Positions 10,900 to 22,950 of a stretch of DNA of 64,000 bases are shown piece after piece (positions within the stretch are counted from its first letter, which is position 1; each line of letters starts with the position of its first letter). The position numbers and the translations under genes were made by a program. Source of the DNA: Berberis thunbergii (Eukaryota; Streptophyta; Magnoliopsida; Ranunculales; Berberidaceae); the NCBI GenBank assembly GCA_003290165.1, contig QNQO01000520.1:62001-126000 (forward strand). The letters run 5' to 3'. The notes below the pieces were generated by a model. That model ran no database searches, had not been told where the DNA came from, and saw nothing but the letters and a program-made list of their open reading frames with translations.

Positions 10900-12400
10900 T
10901 TTCAATCCGACGAATTCGCCAAGTCGTCCTCTCTGGATCAAATACTAGATTTCATCCTTCGAGGTGTAGCAGTGTTTTGTGTCATGTGTGTGGTCCTTGT
11001 GGAAAGAGCAATACTTGTTTTTATCTCATTCGGCTGGATCTTCTCTCAGCTTGAGTGACCATTTTATGTCCTCCTACTTTTCCATGAGCTTCAGGACGTT
11101 TGCTTGACTCATTTTTAAAGCCGTAAATGGTTTGTAAGTCATGTTGACCGCAGTCGTTGACTGTAAGTGTCTGGCTCATCCGGATTGTAGCTTTTTAGGA
11201 TTTTGTTTGCTAAATTAATATGCCGTTTGGTCTGATGTCATTTTAACTGACCACTTTCTTCCCGCCACCTATCATCTATTCGTCTCTCTTATCTTTTTTC
11301 CTGATTTGCTGATAAGGGTCTTTTTTCGGCCTCGTTCTTCTTCTTGGCGACCTTATTGAAGACTGCATTTCTGAGCAGTCTTCAATAAGGTCGCCATGTT
11401 TCTTAGAGGATTCAGTTTCATAGAGTTGTTAAACGACCTTTTTTTTAATCAGGAGGTGAAAGTGGCTATGGCCGTGTCGTCACTACATTCGTCGATCATA
11501 GTTAGCTCGTAAGTAAAACGAGTAACATACTCCATGATAGTTTCTTCGGGCTTTTGCTTGATGTGAAGCAAACAGTGTGGGCCTTTTCTAATCCGCTGAC
11601 TACTAATGAACCTTGTGATGAAGGTAGTGACAAATGTTTGGAAGAAGTCTATCGACCTCGGTGGAAGATTGTTGAACTAACTCATCATTGCGGACATGAG
11701 GCTGGTCGAAAAGGTTTAGCACAAAATGGACTTTGTGTTTTCTTTCAATGTCGTCATGTGATGGACATGTCGTAGATGGTATGTTGGATCAGTAATGCCA
11801 TCATAATTTTCAAACTTTGGGGGAGTGAACTTTTTCAGAAGAGGGTTTTCATGAGTGCATCAGAGAATGGTAGTCAGGGCAACTCGTAAAGCACATTGGG
11901 ATATGAAACTCCGATCTTGAATGAAACTTGTGGAAGAAGTCCATCACTCTAGGAGCCATCTCCTTGTGGTTCACTGCCTTCAAAGTTTGTTCGTCAAAGT
12001 TCTGTAGAAACTTTGTGGTTCTCTCGAACGTGGTTTGCGAAATTTTGCTTAATTGGTGTTTGGGCATGCTCGACAGGTGCAGCACGCTCCTGGGTGAGCT
12101 TTTCAACCACTTTGACCAGATAATCCATCTGGGCCAAGAGTTGGTCCACACGGGGCTGTCATTGTATCGCTAGACGTCGGGGTTGGTTGGGCCACCACTC
12201 CATGTGGTGGTACTATATTACCTAGCATGATTGGTTTTCTTGGCGTTAGATTTGAGATATACCTGATTGGTAACTCAGTTTCGCTAGCGGAAGGACTGCC
12301 TTGATTGTTGCCAAGCTGAGTGTTTGTAGTATGTTCCGTTTGCACTAAGTTTTTCTGTTACTGATTCGTGCTAAGTAAATTAGCAAAAAAAAACTCTCAT
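10900..12400 (-). pseudogene. Tat-1 gag remnant
   Basis: On the minus strand the N-terminal part holds TPRKPIMLGNIVPP and a Gln/Pro-rich stretch. A capsid-like block FTPPKFENYDGITDPTYHLR lies near 11790-11850. Then come HIKQKPEETIMEYVTRFTYE (about 11510) and a decayed C-terminal zinc-knuckle region near 10970-11030 that I could not read cleanly. Gag coats the RNA in the cytoplasmic particle. The frame is broken many times. Just outside the 5' LTR the bases GTTTGGTGCC (minus strand, 12431-12440) mark the primer-binding site; Tat-2 has GTTTGGCACCG there. Confidence 0.7.
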
Positions 12401-12440
12401 TAGAAGAGGAAACTTTCATTTCCCATATATGGCACCAAAC

Positions 12441-12648
12441 TGGTGCATCCAAATCCGGCTTCCTAGAGATCTGACTTGCAAAACAGGGTTAGATTGCCAA
12501 AGATCGCCTTTCTGGTGATCGAAGACACTCCAGTGCTTAAGTCGGTTAATCTGTGGGAAAATATTAAATTTGGACAGAGTATAGTTCAGTTAAATTTGCA
12601 TACATTTTGTCGAATGTTCCATTTACCTTATATAATGTCAATCATTAA
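12441..12648 (-). repeat. Truncated 5' LTR of Tat-1
   Basis: The text TGGTGCATCCAAATC onward is co-linear with 4085-4290 of the 3' LTR (shared words: TGCAAAACAGGGTTAGATTG, GTTAATCTGTGGGA). Similarity stops near 12648, so about 310 bp of the LTR is lost. Confidence 0.8.
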
Positions 12649-13193
12649 TTTATAACTATTCCTATTTGGCACAAAAAAAAATTTATATTCTAGTCGAACA
12701 ACCATTTTGGTGTTGACTGTTAGGTCAAGGGTATTAACCAACTTAAGCCATCCATACTTTTTTTTTTAAGTTTGCTACAATCTTGGCCAAATTTTCTGAG
12801 ATGGACACAAATTTGTGTGTATATTGGGCCAATCCTAGACAATCTTCTCCAACTCTCCTTTTTTCCTTGTCCACAACTCTTATACCACCCCCCCCCCCCA
12901 CACACACACACATTTTGTTGCTAGCTAGGTCGCCGTTGTAAATTTTGACCTCTTTGTGAAAGTAGTGTTCGCCATTGTTGGTGGGAGAGAGAAGCATGAG
13001 ATAAAAAGATAGAGGGGATGTGGAAAGTGTTGGAAAATCATAGCTTAGATGGAGAAAGAGAGAGAAAGCAGAGTGTGAAAAGTGTTGGTAGGGGAGAAAA
13101 TCATAAAGAAGTATTACTGCTATAGTGTAATGTAATGGAAAATGAAGAGACTTGTTGCAAGATAAGAGAATGGGGAAGATGGGATTAATGTTG
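12649..13193. other. Intergenic stretch with simple repeats
   Basis: No gene is seen. A run of about 11 C followed by (CA)n sits at 12888-12912, and A/T homopolymers at 12671-12682 and 12761-12770. From 12990 to 13190 the DNA is purine-rich on the plus strand (many GAGAGA and GGGGA words). Confidence 0.5.
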
Positions 13194-13763
13194 TGTCACG
13201 ATCTGATCCACATAGTACTATATTGTCGCTTTGGGCTCAATGCTCGCATAGTTTTAAAACGTGTAGTATTTTGTAGATTCAACATCGTACATGTATAGTA
13301 CATCATCCTCCCTTACCTAGACGATGTGGGACTATGATCTCCCATTTGTAATTTGTCAACCCTCTTGGGATTCATGGACTATTGGGTCTTTCCCTCACCC
13401 TCACCCTCTCTCTCAGGTCCACTCACACAAGGGTATCACAGTTCGCCCACACAAGAGTATCATAGTTCGCCCCCCTTAGGAGCCCAACGTCCTCGTTGGT
13501 ACACTTTCGACTGGTCAGGCTCTGATACCATTTTGTCATGACCCGATCCATAAAGTACTATATTGTCCGCTTTGAGCCCAAGGCTCGCACAACTTTAAAA
13601 TACGTAGTACTTTATAGATCCAACCTCATACATATATAGTACATCACCCTCCCTTATCCAGGTGATGTTGGACTATGATCTATCATTTGTAGTCTGCAAA
13701 CCCTCTTGGGGTCCATGAGCTCTTGGGCCTCTCCCTCAGGGCCGCCTACACAAGAATATCACA
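13194..13763 (-). mobile_element. Complete TRIM (miniature LTR retrotransposon), 570 bp
   Basis: Two direct terminal repeats lie at 13194-13440 and 13534-13763 (both start TGTCA, both end ATCACA). Between them, on the minus strand, TGGTATCAGAGC at 13519-13530 is a perfect primer-binding site for initiator methionine tRNA, three bases from the LTR. A purine tract, AAGGGGGGCG, lies near the other LTR (about 13466-13480). The flanks TGTTG (13189-13193) and TGTTA (13764-13768) are a 5-bp duplication with one mismatch. The internal 93 bp cannot code for anything, so an autonomous partner must have moved it. Confidence 0.85.
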
Positions 13764-13768
13764 TGTTA

Positions 13769-14316
13769 CCTTAAAATACACAAGTGTTTTCATCCCCAAC
13801 TACATTGTCAAAATTGTTATGTGCCAGGCTCATGAGACCATGATGGACAATAGGGGTAATCTAGTATTTAAGGTAGATATGGATGGGTTAAGTTAATCAG
13901 TGTCTGTGACCTAGCCCTTAAGACTCAAATTGGGTACAAAATTTTTTAAGTGTCAAATATGAATAGTCATACACTATTTTGGCTTCAAAAGGGAAATAAC
14001 CCTTGAGAAAAAGAAAAGCAACAGAAGTTGGACTTTGTTAGAAACTTTGATAACAAAACCCACTATAAAAAGAAAAAGGAAAAAGGAAAAAGGAAAAATA
14101 AAAAATAAAAAACAACCCCTACAAAAGCAGGCTATTTAAGGCCCAAACCCAACTTTTCCTTTTTCAAACATGTGTGTTAGAACTACAAGTGCGAGCCCGT
14201 CACGTGAGCGCCACAAAAGAGTGAAAGAAAAGACGTGTATACTGATAATGAGAGTATGAGAGTATGGAAGATGCCAAACTAAGGTTTTATGATCCTATGT
14301 ATCAAACAAAAATATG
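13769..14316. other. Intergenic stretch
   Basis: No gene is recognised. An A-rich simple repeat built of AAAAAGG units occupies about 14064-14112. Confidence 0.5.
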
Positions 14317-14324
14317 ATATACAA

Positions 14325-14461
14325 GAGAAATTCTAGCCGGCCTGAAAATCAGTCTGGTTTGCTGTTTGGGAGGGGCAATTCCTTTTTAAATACTTTTTGT
14401 TTAAGAAGCCTCTTTCAAACAGTAAATCAGGCCAATTTCTTAGGCCAGCTAGAATTTCTCA
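14325..14461. mobile_element. 137-bp MITE
   Basis: Inverted ends GAGAAATTCTAGCCGGCC (left) and GGCCAGCTAGAATTTCTC (right) match at 17 of 18 positions. The 8-bp direct repeat ATATACAA flanks it at 14317-14324 and 14462-14469. Inner text is also roughly palindromic (GTTTGCTGTTTGGGA against TTCAAACAGTAAATC). Size and 8-bp duplication suggest a hAT-derived MITE. Confidence 0.75.
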
Positions 14462-14469
14462 ATATACAA

Positions 14470-16233
14470 ATATATGTAGAGAGAGAAACATAAAGAATTT
14501 TTTATTTTGATAAATTTTTTAAACATGATAATTTTCTACTTCTATAGCTTGGGTAGCCGGCTTGACCAGCATTTTTATACCTTTGCTCTAACTCTTTAAA
14601 CATTTTTTAAATATAATCACAATAAACAAGGGGCAAAAAATTATTCGAGAAGAATAATCCATCCCTGCATCCATCCATCCATCTTCTCTTTATTTCTTCC
14701 TTGTCCTTTTGCATTCCACTTTGCCCTTTTTGGTTCTTCTTTCCTTCCTTTTTAATTCGTCCCCAAAACCACTTTTTGTGTGAAAGTAAAATAGTATCTA
14801 GTAAGTTTTTACAGTTTACCTTTAATTTTTTAATGCTATACCCACATAATATTTAGAACATTCACAATATTCTTATATATTTTTGGGTTGTTTTTTGCTA
14901 ATTTCATATTTTCGAAAAATGGAAACAACAACAAAAAATCCAGTTTTTCGATCGAAATTTTTTTACCAAAAGAATTTTTGATCAACCTGCTCTACCACTC
15001 CATTTCTTTCTTATCGGCATCTCTTTCAAGTTTCAGCCAGGTTCGTCTCTCCTTTTCTCTCTTATTCTTCTTCGCAAACCCGTAGGTTTCCTCTCTGATG
15101 AAGATCTGAACCCACTCTTGTTATCCAATGTAGATCCTCACCCCCCCCCAAACATTGAACAATCAAACCATCCTTTGAATTGAATCAAACCCATCATCTT
15201 TATCACCCTCTAACTTGAACCCAACAGATCCCATCCCTTCATACCGAAACATCCCCTTCACTCGTATGAACCAAATCACCACCACCACCATCAAAGCAGA
15301 GCAAGAAGAGGTCGTTGGGCGAGAATGAGAGGCGATGTGGAGGAGATGGTGGTTGTTGGCAATTCGCAAGGGTGAGAAGAGAGGCGATGTGGAGGAGATG
15401 GTTGTTATTGGAGATTTGTCAGGGCGAGAAGAGTGAGACGTGGAGAAGATGGTGGCCATTGGGTATTTGGGAGAGAAGATAGATCGATTTGGGAGGTGAT
15501 CTGTAGAGTGGGAGAGAAGAACTCTCTCGAAGTGTGGAGAATCATCCCTGTTTTTGTAATTATCATATCTTCTAATTATTTATTAATTTTTAAATTATTC
15601 TTTTTATTATATATTAATTGCATGTTTGTTTCATTTTTTAGTATTTAGGCTTTGTTTAACGTGTTTTATAAAAATATTTACTTGCATTCTATTTTTTTTC
15701 ACATACTTCATATACCTCGAAATTTATTATATTTTGTTTCATGCATCTTCAAATATTTTACGTTTTTACTTTACACAATTAACATAAAAACGAAATTACA
15801 ATCTTTGTTTTGTACTACTCGACATCTTTCTCGTGCATCGGCCTCTTCTAGCAGTGATGGGCCAAAACCTAGCACTCAACACCACAGATATCGACATCCC
15901 AATCTCCAACTACAACCGCACCACCTCGAAAGTCGACGAAACCCTATATCGAGCCAAGAAGAAAGGATACCTTCCATTATAAGCCATTATTCCCCTCGTG
16001 ATTTCGCACTCTCCACCCAAACCCTGGACTGTCATCATATTCGCCAAAGTTGGGTCACTGGTCAATCAACCATCGCGACCCTTACAGAGTTAATGTTCCA
16101 CTAGTTCTCAACCTCATGGTTCATCAACAACGAGAACACCAGTACAACCTGGGTGAGCGCACCTTCTAAAGGGTCGTGTTGGCTTGGTCAAATAATTTTA
16201 AAAATAGATTTTTTTACTCTTCCAAATTTAATT
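14470..16233. other. Intergenic stretch with leader-like and broken coding-like text
   Basis: 14640-15080 is pyrimidine-rich with CATC repeats and looks like an old promoter and 5' leader. A run of about 9 C sits near 15132-15140. At 15857 an ATG opens MGQNLALNTTDIDIPISNYN and a stop follows after 41 codons; further short readable pieces such as VNVPLVLNLMVHQQRE lie near 16090-16130. This may be the rest of a host exon cut by Tat-2, but I do not recognise the family. Confidence 0.35.
15319..15475 (+). repeat. Three-copy tandem repeat of about 53 bp
   Basis: Units contain GAGAGGCGATGTGGAGGAGA followed by TGGTNGTTNTTGG. The third copy is diverged (GTGAGACGTGGAGAAGATGG). No protein family is recognised in any frame. 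Confidence 0.6.
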
Positions 16234-16238
16234 ATTGT

Positions 16239-16792
16239 TGATGAGTTCAAAAATTGTCCTCCTGCGAGTTTGACCTTCAAAACATATGTTAGACTGCCAA
16301 GGACCACCTTTTTGGTGGCCGAAGGCATTTCGATACTTAAGTTAGTAACTTTGTTAGAAGAAGGAAGTAAATCTGGACAAAACTCAGTTAAAGTTGCATA
16401 CCTGTGTCGAATGTTCTAGTTACCTTTTATAATACTCGTAGTTAACTCTCTGCGTGAGCATGTGAGGAGCAACGGAATGAGATGTTTCATGTAACATTCT
16501 CCTCCTTAATGGGGATGCGTTCGTGGAGGCGTAACTACCTCCACGGCTATTTTTTGGTGCAACGTTCATCTTCTTTATGAGAGAACTCTTGTCGGGCCTG
16601 GACTCGGGCTCTAATTCGTTTGGGACTGGATTTGGGCCTTGTTTACATCTCCTCATTTGTGGGCCTATGTAATTGGTTTTATTCTTCCTGGACTTTATGA
16701 GTTGGTCTAATAGATTGGGCATTGTATTCTTCTGATGGGTCCCTATTCCACGTGTACGGTCGTGATGATCGGTCTATTTTGATGTATCATCA
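16239..16792 (-). repeat. Tat-2 3' LTR
   Basis: 554 bp, starting TGATGAGTTC and ending TGATGTATCATCA. The purine tract AAGGGGTGAG on the minus strand just outside (from 16793) is the polypurine tract. Confidence 0.85.
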
Positions 16793-17016
16793 GCTACTCA
16801 CCCCTTAGTTAGTGAGTATGTTCATGTATCCACTAATTGTGTGGCAGTTTTATTTTCGATTTCAACATTACGACACATTTAGTGTACTTGCTATCTGTTG
16901 TTGTTGTTGTCTCTCCGACGTTCCATTCGCATGTTCGTTTTGGCGTGATTTTTGGGAATTCGTGAGATTGTCATGTCTTGCACGTTCTCCCAAGAGCGGT
17001 CTTTTCACTGCTCATC

Positions 17017-17027
17017 CTTATAAAAAG
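17017..17027 (+). promoter_or_regulatory. TATA box of the antisense ORF in Tat-2
   Basis: CTTATAAAAAG lies 79 bp before the ATG at 17106 and outside the LTR. The same arrangement is present in Tat-1 (4838-4848), where the box and neighbouring text are kept although the copies have diverged widely. Confidence 0.65.
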
Positions 17028-18994
17028 AGAAGTTCGAGTGTGTCTCTCTTCCTTTTGCACCTCCTCATTTTCCTGTTTTTTATTCCTTGAGTTCGTTCTG
17101 CAATCATGTCCAACTCCATGGTTTTGAGTGGCGTTGTTCTTGATGACTGTGAGGTTTTATTTTTGCCTAAGAGGGCAACGCGCGCGACTCTGAACATTAC
17201 TCATCACAATTATTCATTGCCGACTAATATGGAGATCATTCTTCCCATAAAAGGCGATGGTCATTGTCATCCGAAACATGGGTACATCGCTCCGTACCCT
17301 AGTATGTTCCACTCTGGTCTCAGGCTTCCGGCTCCTACAATCATCTAGGAGTATTTGGATATAGTTGGTATCGCTCCGGCCCAACTAGTCCCTAATGGTT
17401 GAAAAGTGACAATCTCGACTTTTACAAGGGATGCCTCGGTTTGTATCCCTATGAATGCCAGAGTTCTGCACTTTTTGGTGGGGTTTGTCGTGAACCTCAA
17501 TCGCACATGTTGCATGCGTTCTACTTCTTGTTTCATGGACTTGCGAGAGGATTATGGGGGTTGGTCGAGGCCTAAGTTCTATGCATCCCTTTCTCCCAAT
17601 CACTTTAGGCTTCGCGGATATCAGATTTTGCGATCGCTTCAGGAGCCTAAGAAAGTCGAGTTGTCATTGTCGTTGGAAAAGCAGAAGTTCTGTAGTCGCT
17701 TTTGCAATCTTCCCCGGGTCTCGGTGGTAGATTTTCTCACTATGATGCCATTAAACATAGTGGCTTATATTCATCAAGTGGAGTGGATCGCGCTTCGGAA
17801 GTGACTGTCATGCGTGTTTGTCACACCCCGATTTTTTAGGAAAAATGAAAATCCTAAAATCCACGTAGGATTATCCGTTTCCCCCAAAAAAGGGGACGTG
17901 AAAATTCAATAACAACATTAACAAATACCAGCAACAGCTAAACATGATTTTATTACTGAAACAAATAAAACTCTAACCCGGAAAGACTCTGACGTTGTTA
18001 ACTCCATTAACGGAACTCCAGTAACACTGTTCAAAAGTCTCTAAATCTGAAAGGCTAATCGGCTACATTCTCAAAGGAATGTACCCAATAAGCAAAAGCT
18101 CACTTGGGTCAGCAATAAAGCTGGTGTGAGAAATCTTCATCCAAAAAATCAATAAATCCACACGTGATAACATCAAACTAACACAAAAACAATAACCAAC
18201 CACACCAACAGGTAGTTCCTCAATCAGGCAAAGTTGTCATCATCCTAATAAATAAATATGCATTTACTAGTACTTACGCTATAGAAGTTGACTATGGCAA
18301 GTCTAACCTACAGAAATTGTTAGTAGACTTACCATCCTGCACAAAACGGTTAAAAACAAACAAATAAAATTTATGAGTTATCAATCCCCATAAATGCAAC
18401 AACAATACAAATCATAATCATATTAGACTATTATTGAAATATTAACAAAGCACATTTTCTAATTTTTGGAAGACATATAGTTCTCATTCAATGGTTGAAT
18501 GAGCATTTAGTTTATTTCTTTAAGGCAATTATGCACATACACAAAAAGAAATCTCGTTTCTTTTCCACAATCGCACTATCCTCCTTGTGTCGAACACGCC
18601 TCACCCAAGTGTGCTTCCCTTGCCTTCGAAACCACTCGGAGCGTGCATGTTCCAAGTGGGGTGCCACATCGAGGAACATGTCATCTCACCCGACATTCGA
18701 TTCAGGGCAAACATTTCCTAAATTTACACGTACAACCGAACTCACATGGAACGGTGCACCGATATGCAAGCAAGTCTGCATACTCATAATTCTATCACAC
18801 GTATACAAGCAAGTCTGTATACAAATCATATTTTTCATCTTTTTTTTTTTTTGAGTTGTGGAAGCGAGCAAAAAATCAACTAAAACTCAAAACTCTTTTA
18901 TGGTGACACTTTGTCAACCAAAAATAAATCAACCATAATATCCACCATTCTTTTGGAGAACGAGACATATTTTCATAAATAAATTTTTTATAAC

Positions 18995-21900
18995 CACTAC
19001 ACCAAAAGGCCTTTTTTAACTACACGGAGGTGACCACGGCCCTAAACCATTGGTTTAGTTGCCACGGCAAAAAACCGTGGCTATAATGGCCAACAGCCAA
19101 AAACCGTGGCTAAAAAAAGGCTTGGCCACGATTCTAAACCGTTGGTGTGTTTGCCACGGCTAAAAACCGTGGCTATAGTGCCCAACGACATAAAACCGTT
19201 GCTAAATTGCATGTGTGTTGCACGTGAAAGTGTGGAAGTGTGGAAAAGTGGAGTCGATTTCTCGCAGGCGATTCCCGCTCCAAATTTTGCGTTCCCGCTC
19301 CAAAAATTTTGCGTTCCCATTTTTCAACCCTTTATTTCAAATCCTAAAATTTGTTCCATCTCCCCACAGATCTCCCGAAAGCACACATTGATCTCCCGAA
19401 ACCCTAAAAAAAAATTTGCGTCCCTTCTCCGGTTCTTGAAGGAGAGTTCGTCGAAGAAGAAGAATGTTTGAACTCTTTTTTTGCTGCACGAAGAAGAAGG
19501 AGATAGAGATAGAGAGATTTTCGTGAGTGAGTTCGCAAGGAAAGAGACTGTCGTGAGTGGGTATATGGAATTGCTTTGATTTCTTTTCTTGATTGGGTTT
19601 CTATTTGAGAAATTGTTAATGTTGTTCTCCTTTTTTCATGATTTTGAACCGGTTTGCTTTTGAATAAGAGGTTTTGATTCGGTGATGTCGACATTGTGGG
19701 AAACAATTGAGTTTGTATGTTCATTACAGTTTTGGAGAATTTCCCTCTTATGGACATTCTCTCTTCTTTATTCGTACTTTCAGCTATGGTTTTCGCCTTG
19801 CAAATCCCACTCATACCGTCGTTGCTTCCCTTCGAACACCACTGCAACAACTCGTCCTGTATGCATTATCACTGGGGTAAGATTAAAATTGCTCCTTTCG
19901 AAAAATTGGACAATTTCTCCATACCATTTTGCATAATTTCATTGTATTGTTACAGGCAACATTAGGGTTAGGTGCAGCAGCTGCATGTGAACTCTCCAGT
20001 CTAGGCTTCTATGTTGTTCTAGGTATTCAGTTCTTCAAAATTTTGTTATCATTTTTTCGTCAAATGCTTTGTAGAGATTTGGCTATACATGTGTTAATGA
20101 TGTGTCCGAATGGAGAACGCCATTTGATGGAAGCCGAATGTTTCTTTGAGACCATAATTGATAGGTTTTCTTTGAAGAGATGACTATTTCTTATCCATTT
20201 ATCAGTATAGATGTCAACTAATTTATAGAGGAACAAACTATCCCAACTTTGGGGATTATTGGATGGAAATGGCATCAAGATAACTTTTTATCTAGTTGGA
20301 CATGTATTGTTAGGGACCTGTCTTTCGTAGTGTTTGTGAGGCAGCTATGTTTTTAACAAGAAATAAATTAAAAGGGGAGAAAAAGAAGCACAAACCATAT
20401 AAAAATGAGATTTAAGTGCTATATCTAGAGACTGAGCACCAACCATAAAAAATTCATGTCAAGGAATCATTATTCTTAATTTTAAAGACTGAAATGAACT
20501 TGCTTAGAAGGCATTGGTAACACTTGTCTGAAATTACACATATGGCAGTAATCATTATTTGTGTTGTTTTGTGTAGTCGTGTTTCTAACACACTTTACCT
20601 GTCTGTTTTTACTAGTCTAACTTCTATAAGATTCTATGAAACCATAGGGTTTTCTCTTATGGTAATGTTTAATCCTATGCATTTCAAAGCAAAAATAAGA
20701 TTTTTCTAAGTAAAATGAAATTCATCTCGTCTTTGCAATTGGACGTTCTGAAGAACATTTATCTAAGGTGAAAGTACAATTTTGAGTTTGGTTGCGTGTG
20801 TGGCTCCTTCATTCTATGGGTTTCATGATTCTCCTTAATTGTGAAACAGACAGTTATAGAGATCAAGCAGCAACATCCAGATGCCCATCTTAAGGCATTT
20901 CAAGTTGATGTGACATCATTCTCCTCCATGCTCCAGTTAAAAATATCCTTCAGCAATGGCTATTGGATTCAGATATGCATCCACCATCCAGCTTTTGATA
21001 AACAATGCTGGGATACTTGCAACATCACATAGATTGACGGCTGAAGGCTATGACCAGTAATCTTCTGTTTTTCGGTATGAACAATATTTTTTCTTATGCT
21101 ACCATTTTCTAGAGGATGCATCTATGCTAACAAATAATATTTATGTCCCCAGGATGGCAGGGACCAATTATATGGGTGCATTTGTTCTGACCAGTCTTCT
21201 CTTACCACTACTAAAAAGGAGCTTCATTCCTTCTCGAATAATTAATGTGACCTCTTTTACTCATCGATGTGGTATGTTTTTCTTGTCAATGCATGATGTA
21301 ATGAAAAGTGTATCAGGTTATTTTCTTGGGTTCGGGTTGTATGGGGGAGTTTGCTTAAAGCGATGGTCCCTTATGGTGTTAGTTTTGTGTTTTGTTCTAG
21401 CTTTATGGGGAAATTCGAGCACATAGATAATGTATTTCAGTTTGAATGTGGTTGTTGCATTTTTTTAATCAATCAGTTGATGACAGGGGCAGTAGCATGC
21501 ACAGTAGAATTCACTCAGATATGCCATGGTGTACGTAGGAATATTTAATTAGAGGATTTGATAGACAAATGGATTGTTCGTGAATTTCATAGAAAATATT
21601 GGTTGTTTGTGGCTTCTGCAGTAACAAGCATACAAGTTGATGAGGAAACACTGGTTCAGAAGCATTCAGGTGCACCAACACCATATCAATATGCTCAGAA
21701 AGTTCTCACCGATTTCCAATAGGTTCAAAGCTTATTAAGCTATGTTTGCTAAACTGATTGTTAGGAAATATAATTGTGTAGGTTAGGCTTTCAAAATGCA
21801 TGTTTTCCTTCTTTTCAAGCTTTATAAACTGAACATTGTTTTGGTGTCCACTGACAAAAAGACCATGAAAGAAGTTGATGCTGTTGTTTTGGTGTCCACT

Positions 21901-22950
21901 GACATTGTGCATTTCTCTGGTGTATAGGATGCTGTTGTTTTTTATGCAGGAGCGAGGATGCGCATCGAGCAGGCTTGCAGTGCACCTACACTCTAGTACC
22001 AAATCCAACAGGTTGTTGGCTGGAACACTCAGTTGCAAAACAGAGTGTATGCTGGGAGCTGAGATGTTGCGGACTGATGGTATTCTGCGGCCTACTGAGA
22101 TGTTGCGGCCTGTTGAGGAGATGTTGTTGTTGTGCCTAGCGTCGAGATGGTGGATGCGAGGGATGGTTATTGCATGCTGTTGCGAAACAAAGTTCGTGAG
22201 AATACGATGCAGCGTCTTGTTGGATTTTTTTCAGGGTGATTATTCAGATGGCGTTGGTGTTTTAGCGTGTGTTGGCTGCTTGGGCAGATTTACGCGCATT
22301 CTGGTTGGGTCATTTGTTTTGGCCTCAAGTCTTTTTGATGTTTTAAGTTCTGTCTTTGTCGTGGCAATTGTTTTAAGGACAGGTTTTTTCTATTGTTTTG
22401 GTTTTAATACGGGTAATGTCGTAATGTACCCCCGTAGCGTTTGTAAGTCAATTTTTGATAAGTATTAAATTTAATAAAAATTCATATTAAATTTTATTTA
22501 CTTGATGCACGTGCTGAATTATATTTACCTATAAGATGTAATCAAAAGTCATTTGATAGCAAAAAAATAAAAATAAAAATTTGCAATGGCCTAGAACCGT
22601 GGCTAAATATTGCAAGGGCTCAGAACCGTGGCCATGACTTGCCGCGGCTTATAACAGTGGCTAGGAATGTCCACGGTTTAAAACCGTGGCTAAAACTTTT
22701 GCAACGGCTTAAAACCGTGGCAAGTCCTAGCCACGGTTCTAAGCCGTGGCTAAAATTTTTGCAACGGTTTAGAACCATGGCTAAATCATCAACCGTCCTC
22801 GAGTATAAAACTGTTGCTAATATTTTTGCCACGGTTTTTAGCCGTTACTGGGGATTTAGCGGCGCCTCTACAGCCCATGGCTCTAAGCAGTGACAATGGG
22901 TTACCCCCACGGTTTTAAAACCGTTGCTAATAGGTATTTTTGGTGTAGTG
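18995..22950. mobile_element. Non-autonomous CACTA element carrying host exons
   Basis: Ends are CACTACACCAAAA at 18995 and its perfect 13-bp inverted copy TTTTGGTGTAGTG at 22938-22950. The 3-bp duplication AAC flanks it (18992-18994 and 22951-22953). Both ends carry dense subterminal copies of AAAACCGTGGC and its complement, about 6 on the left (19040-19200) and about 12 on the right (22590-22925), the layout expected for transposase-binding sites. There is no transposase. The middle contains SDR exons (19685-21722) and an unassigned open frame at 21875-22468. Confidence 0.95.
19685..21722 (+). pseudogene. Captured SDR-family oxidoreductase fragment (five exons with introns)
   Basis: Exon 1 19685-19876 encodes a hydrophobic N terminus ending PVCIITG. 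Exon 2 19956-20022 continues ATLGLGAAAACELSSLGFYV, so the joined exons give the SDR cofactor motif TGxxxGxG (TGATLGLG). Exon 3 20850-21056 has KQQHPDAHLKAFQVDVTSF and, after a 1-base shift, QLLINNAGILATSHRLTAEG, with the NNAG motif. Exon 4 21153-21271 has NYMGAFVLTSLLLPLLKRS and RIINVTSF with the Ser of the active site. Exon 5 21622-21722 ends before the YxxxK motif. All four introns are GT-AG. The family would be an NAD(P)-dependent reductase. The copy is truncated and frameshifted, so it cannot be active. Retained introns show DNA-level capture by the CACTA element. Confidence 0.85.

Larger units (their letters stand above)
4085..12648 (-). mobile_element. Tat-1: decayed Tat-lineage Ty3/gypsy retrotransposon
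   Basis: The element reads on the minus strand. The gag remnant lies near 12345-10900, protease near 10590-10234, RT 9810-8600, RNase H 8470-8210 and integrase 7979-6985, the order PR-RT-RH-INT of Ty3/gypsy. The 3' LTR is complete at 4085-4603. The 5' LTR is cut short at 12441-12648. An extra ORF in the opposite sense (4964-5856) sits between pol and the 3' LTR, a Tat-lineage feature. A SINE is inserted in RT. The left flank CTAGT (4080-4084) ends the protease text. A matching CTAGT at 12690-12694 is noted but may be chance. Stops and frameshifts are everywhere, so it is inactive. Confidence 0.9.

Noticed and set aside
12690..12694. CTAGT as the right target duplication of Tat-1
   Set aside because: It matches the left flank (4080-4084), but the 5' LTR is already lost by 12648, the bases before it are not an LTR end, and no protease text resumes after it. 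A 5-base match nearby is likely by chance.
21875..22468. 197-codon open frame inside the CACTA element
   Set aside because: No motif or family is recognised, composition is Cys/Val/Leu-rich, and another frame gives equally suggestive short pieces. It could be more captured host DNA, but I cannot support a gene.
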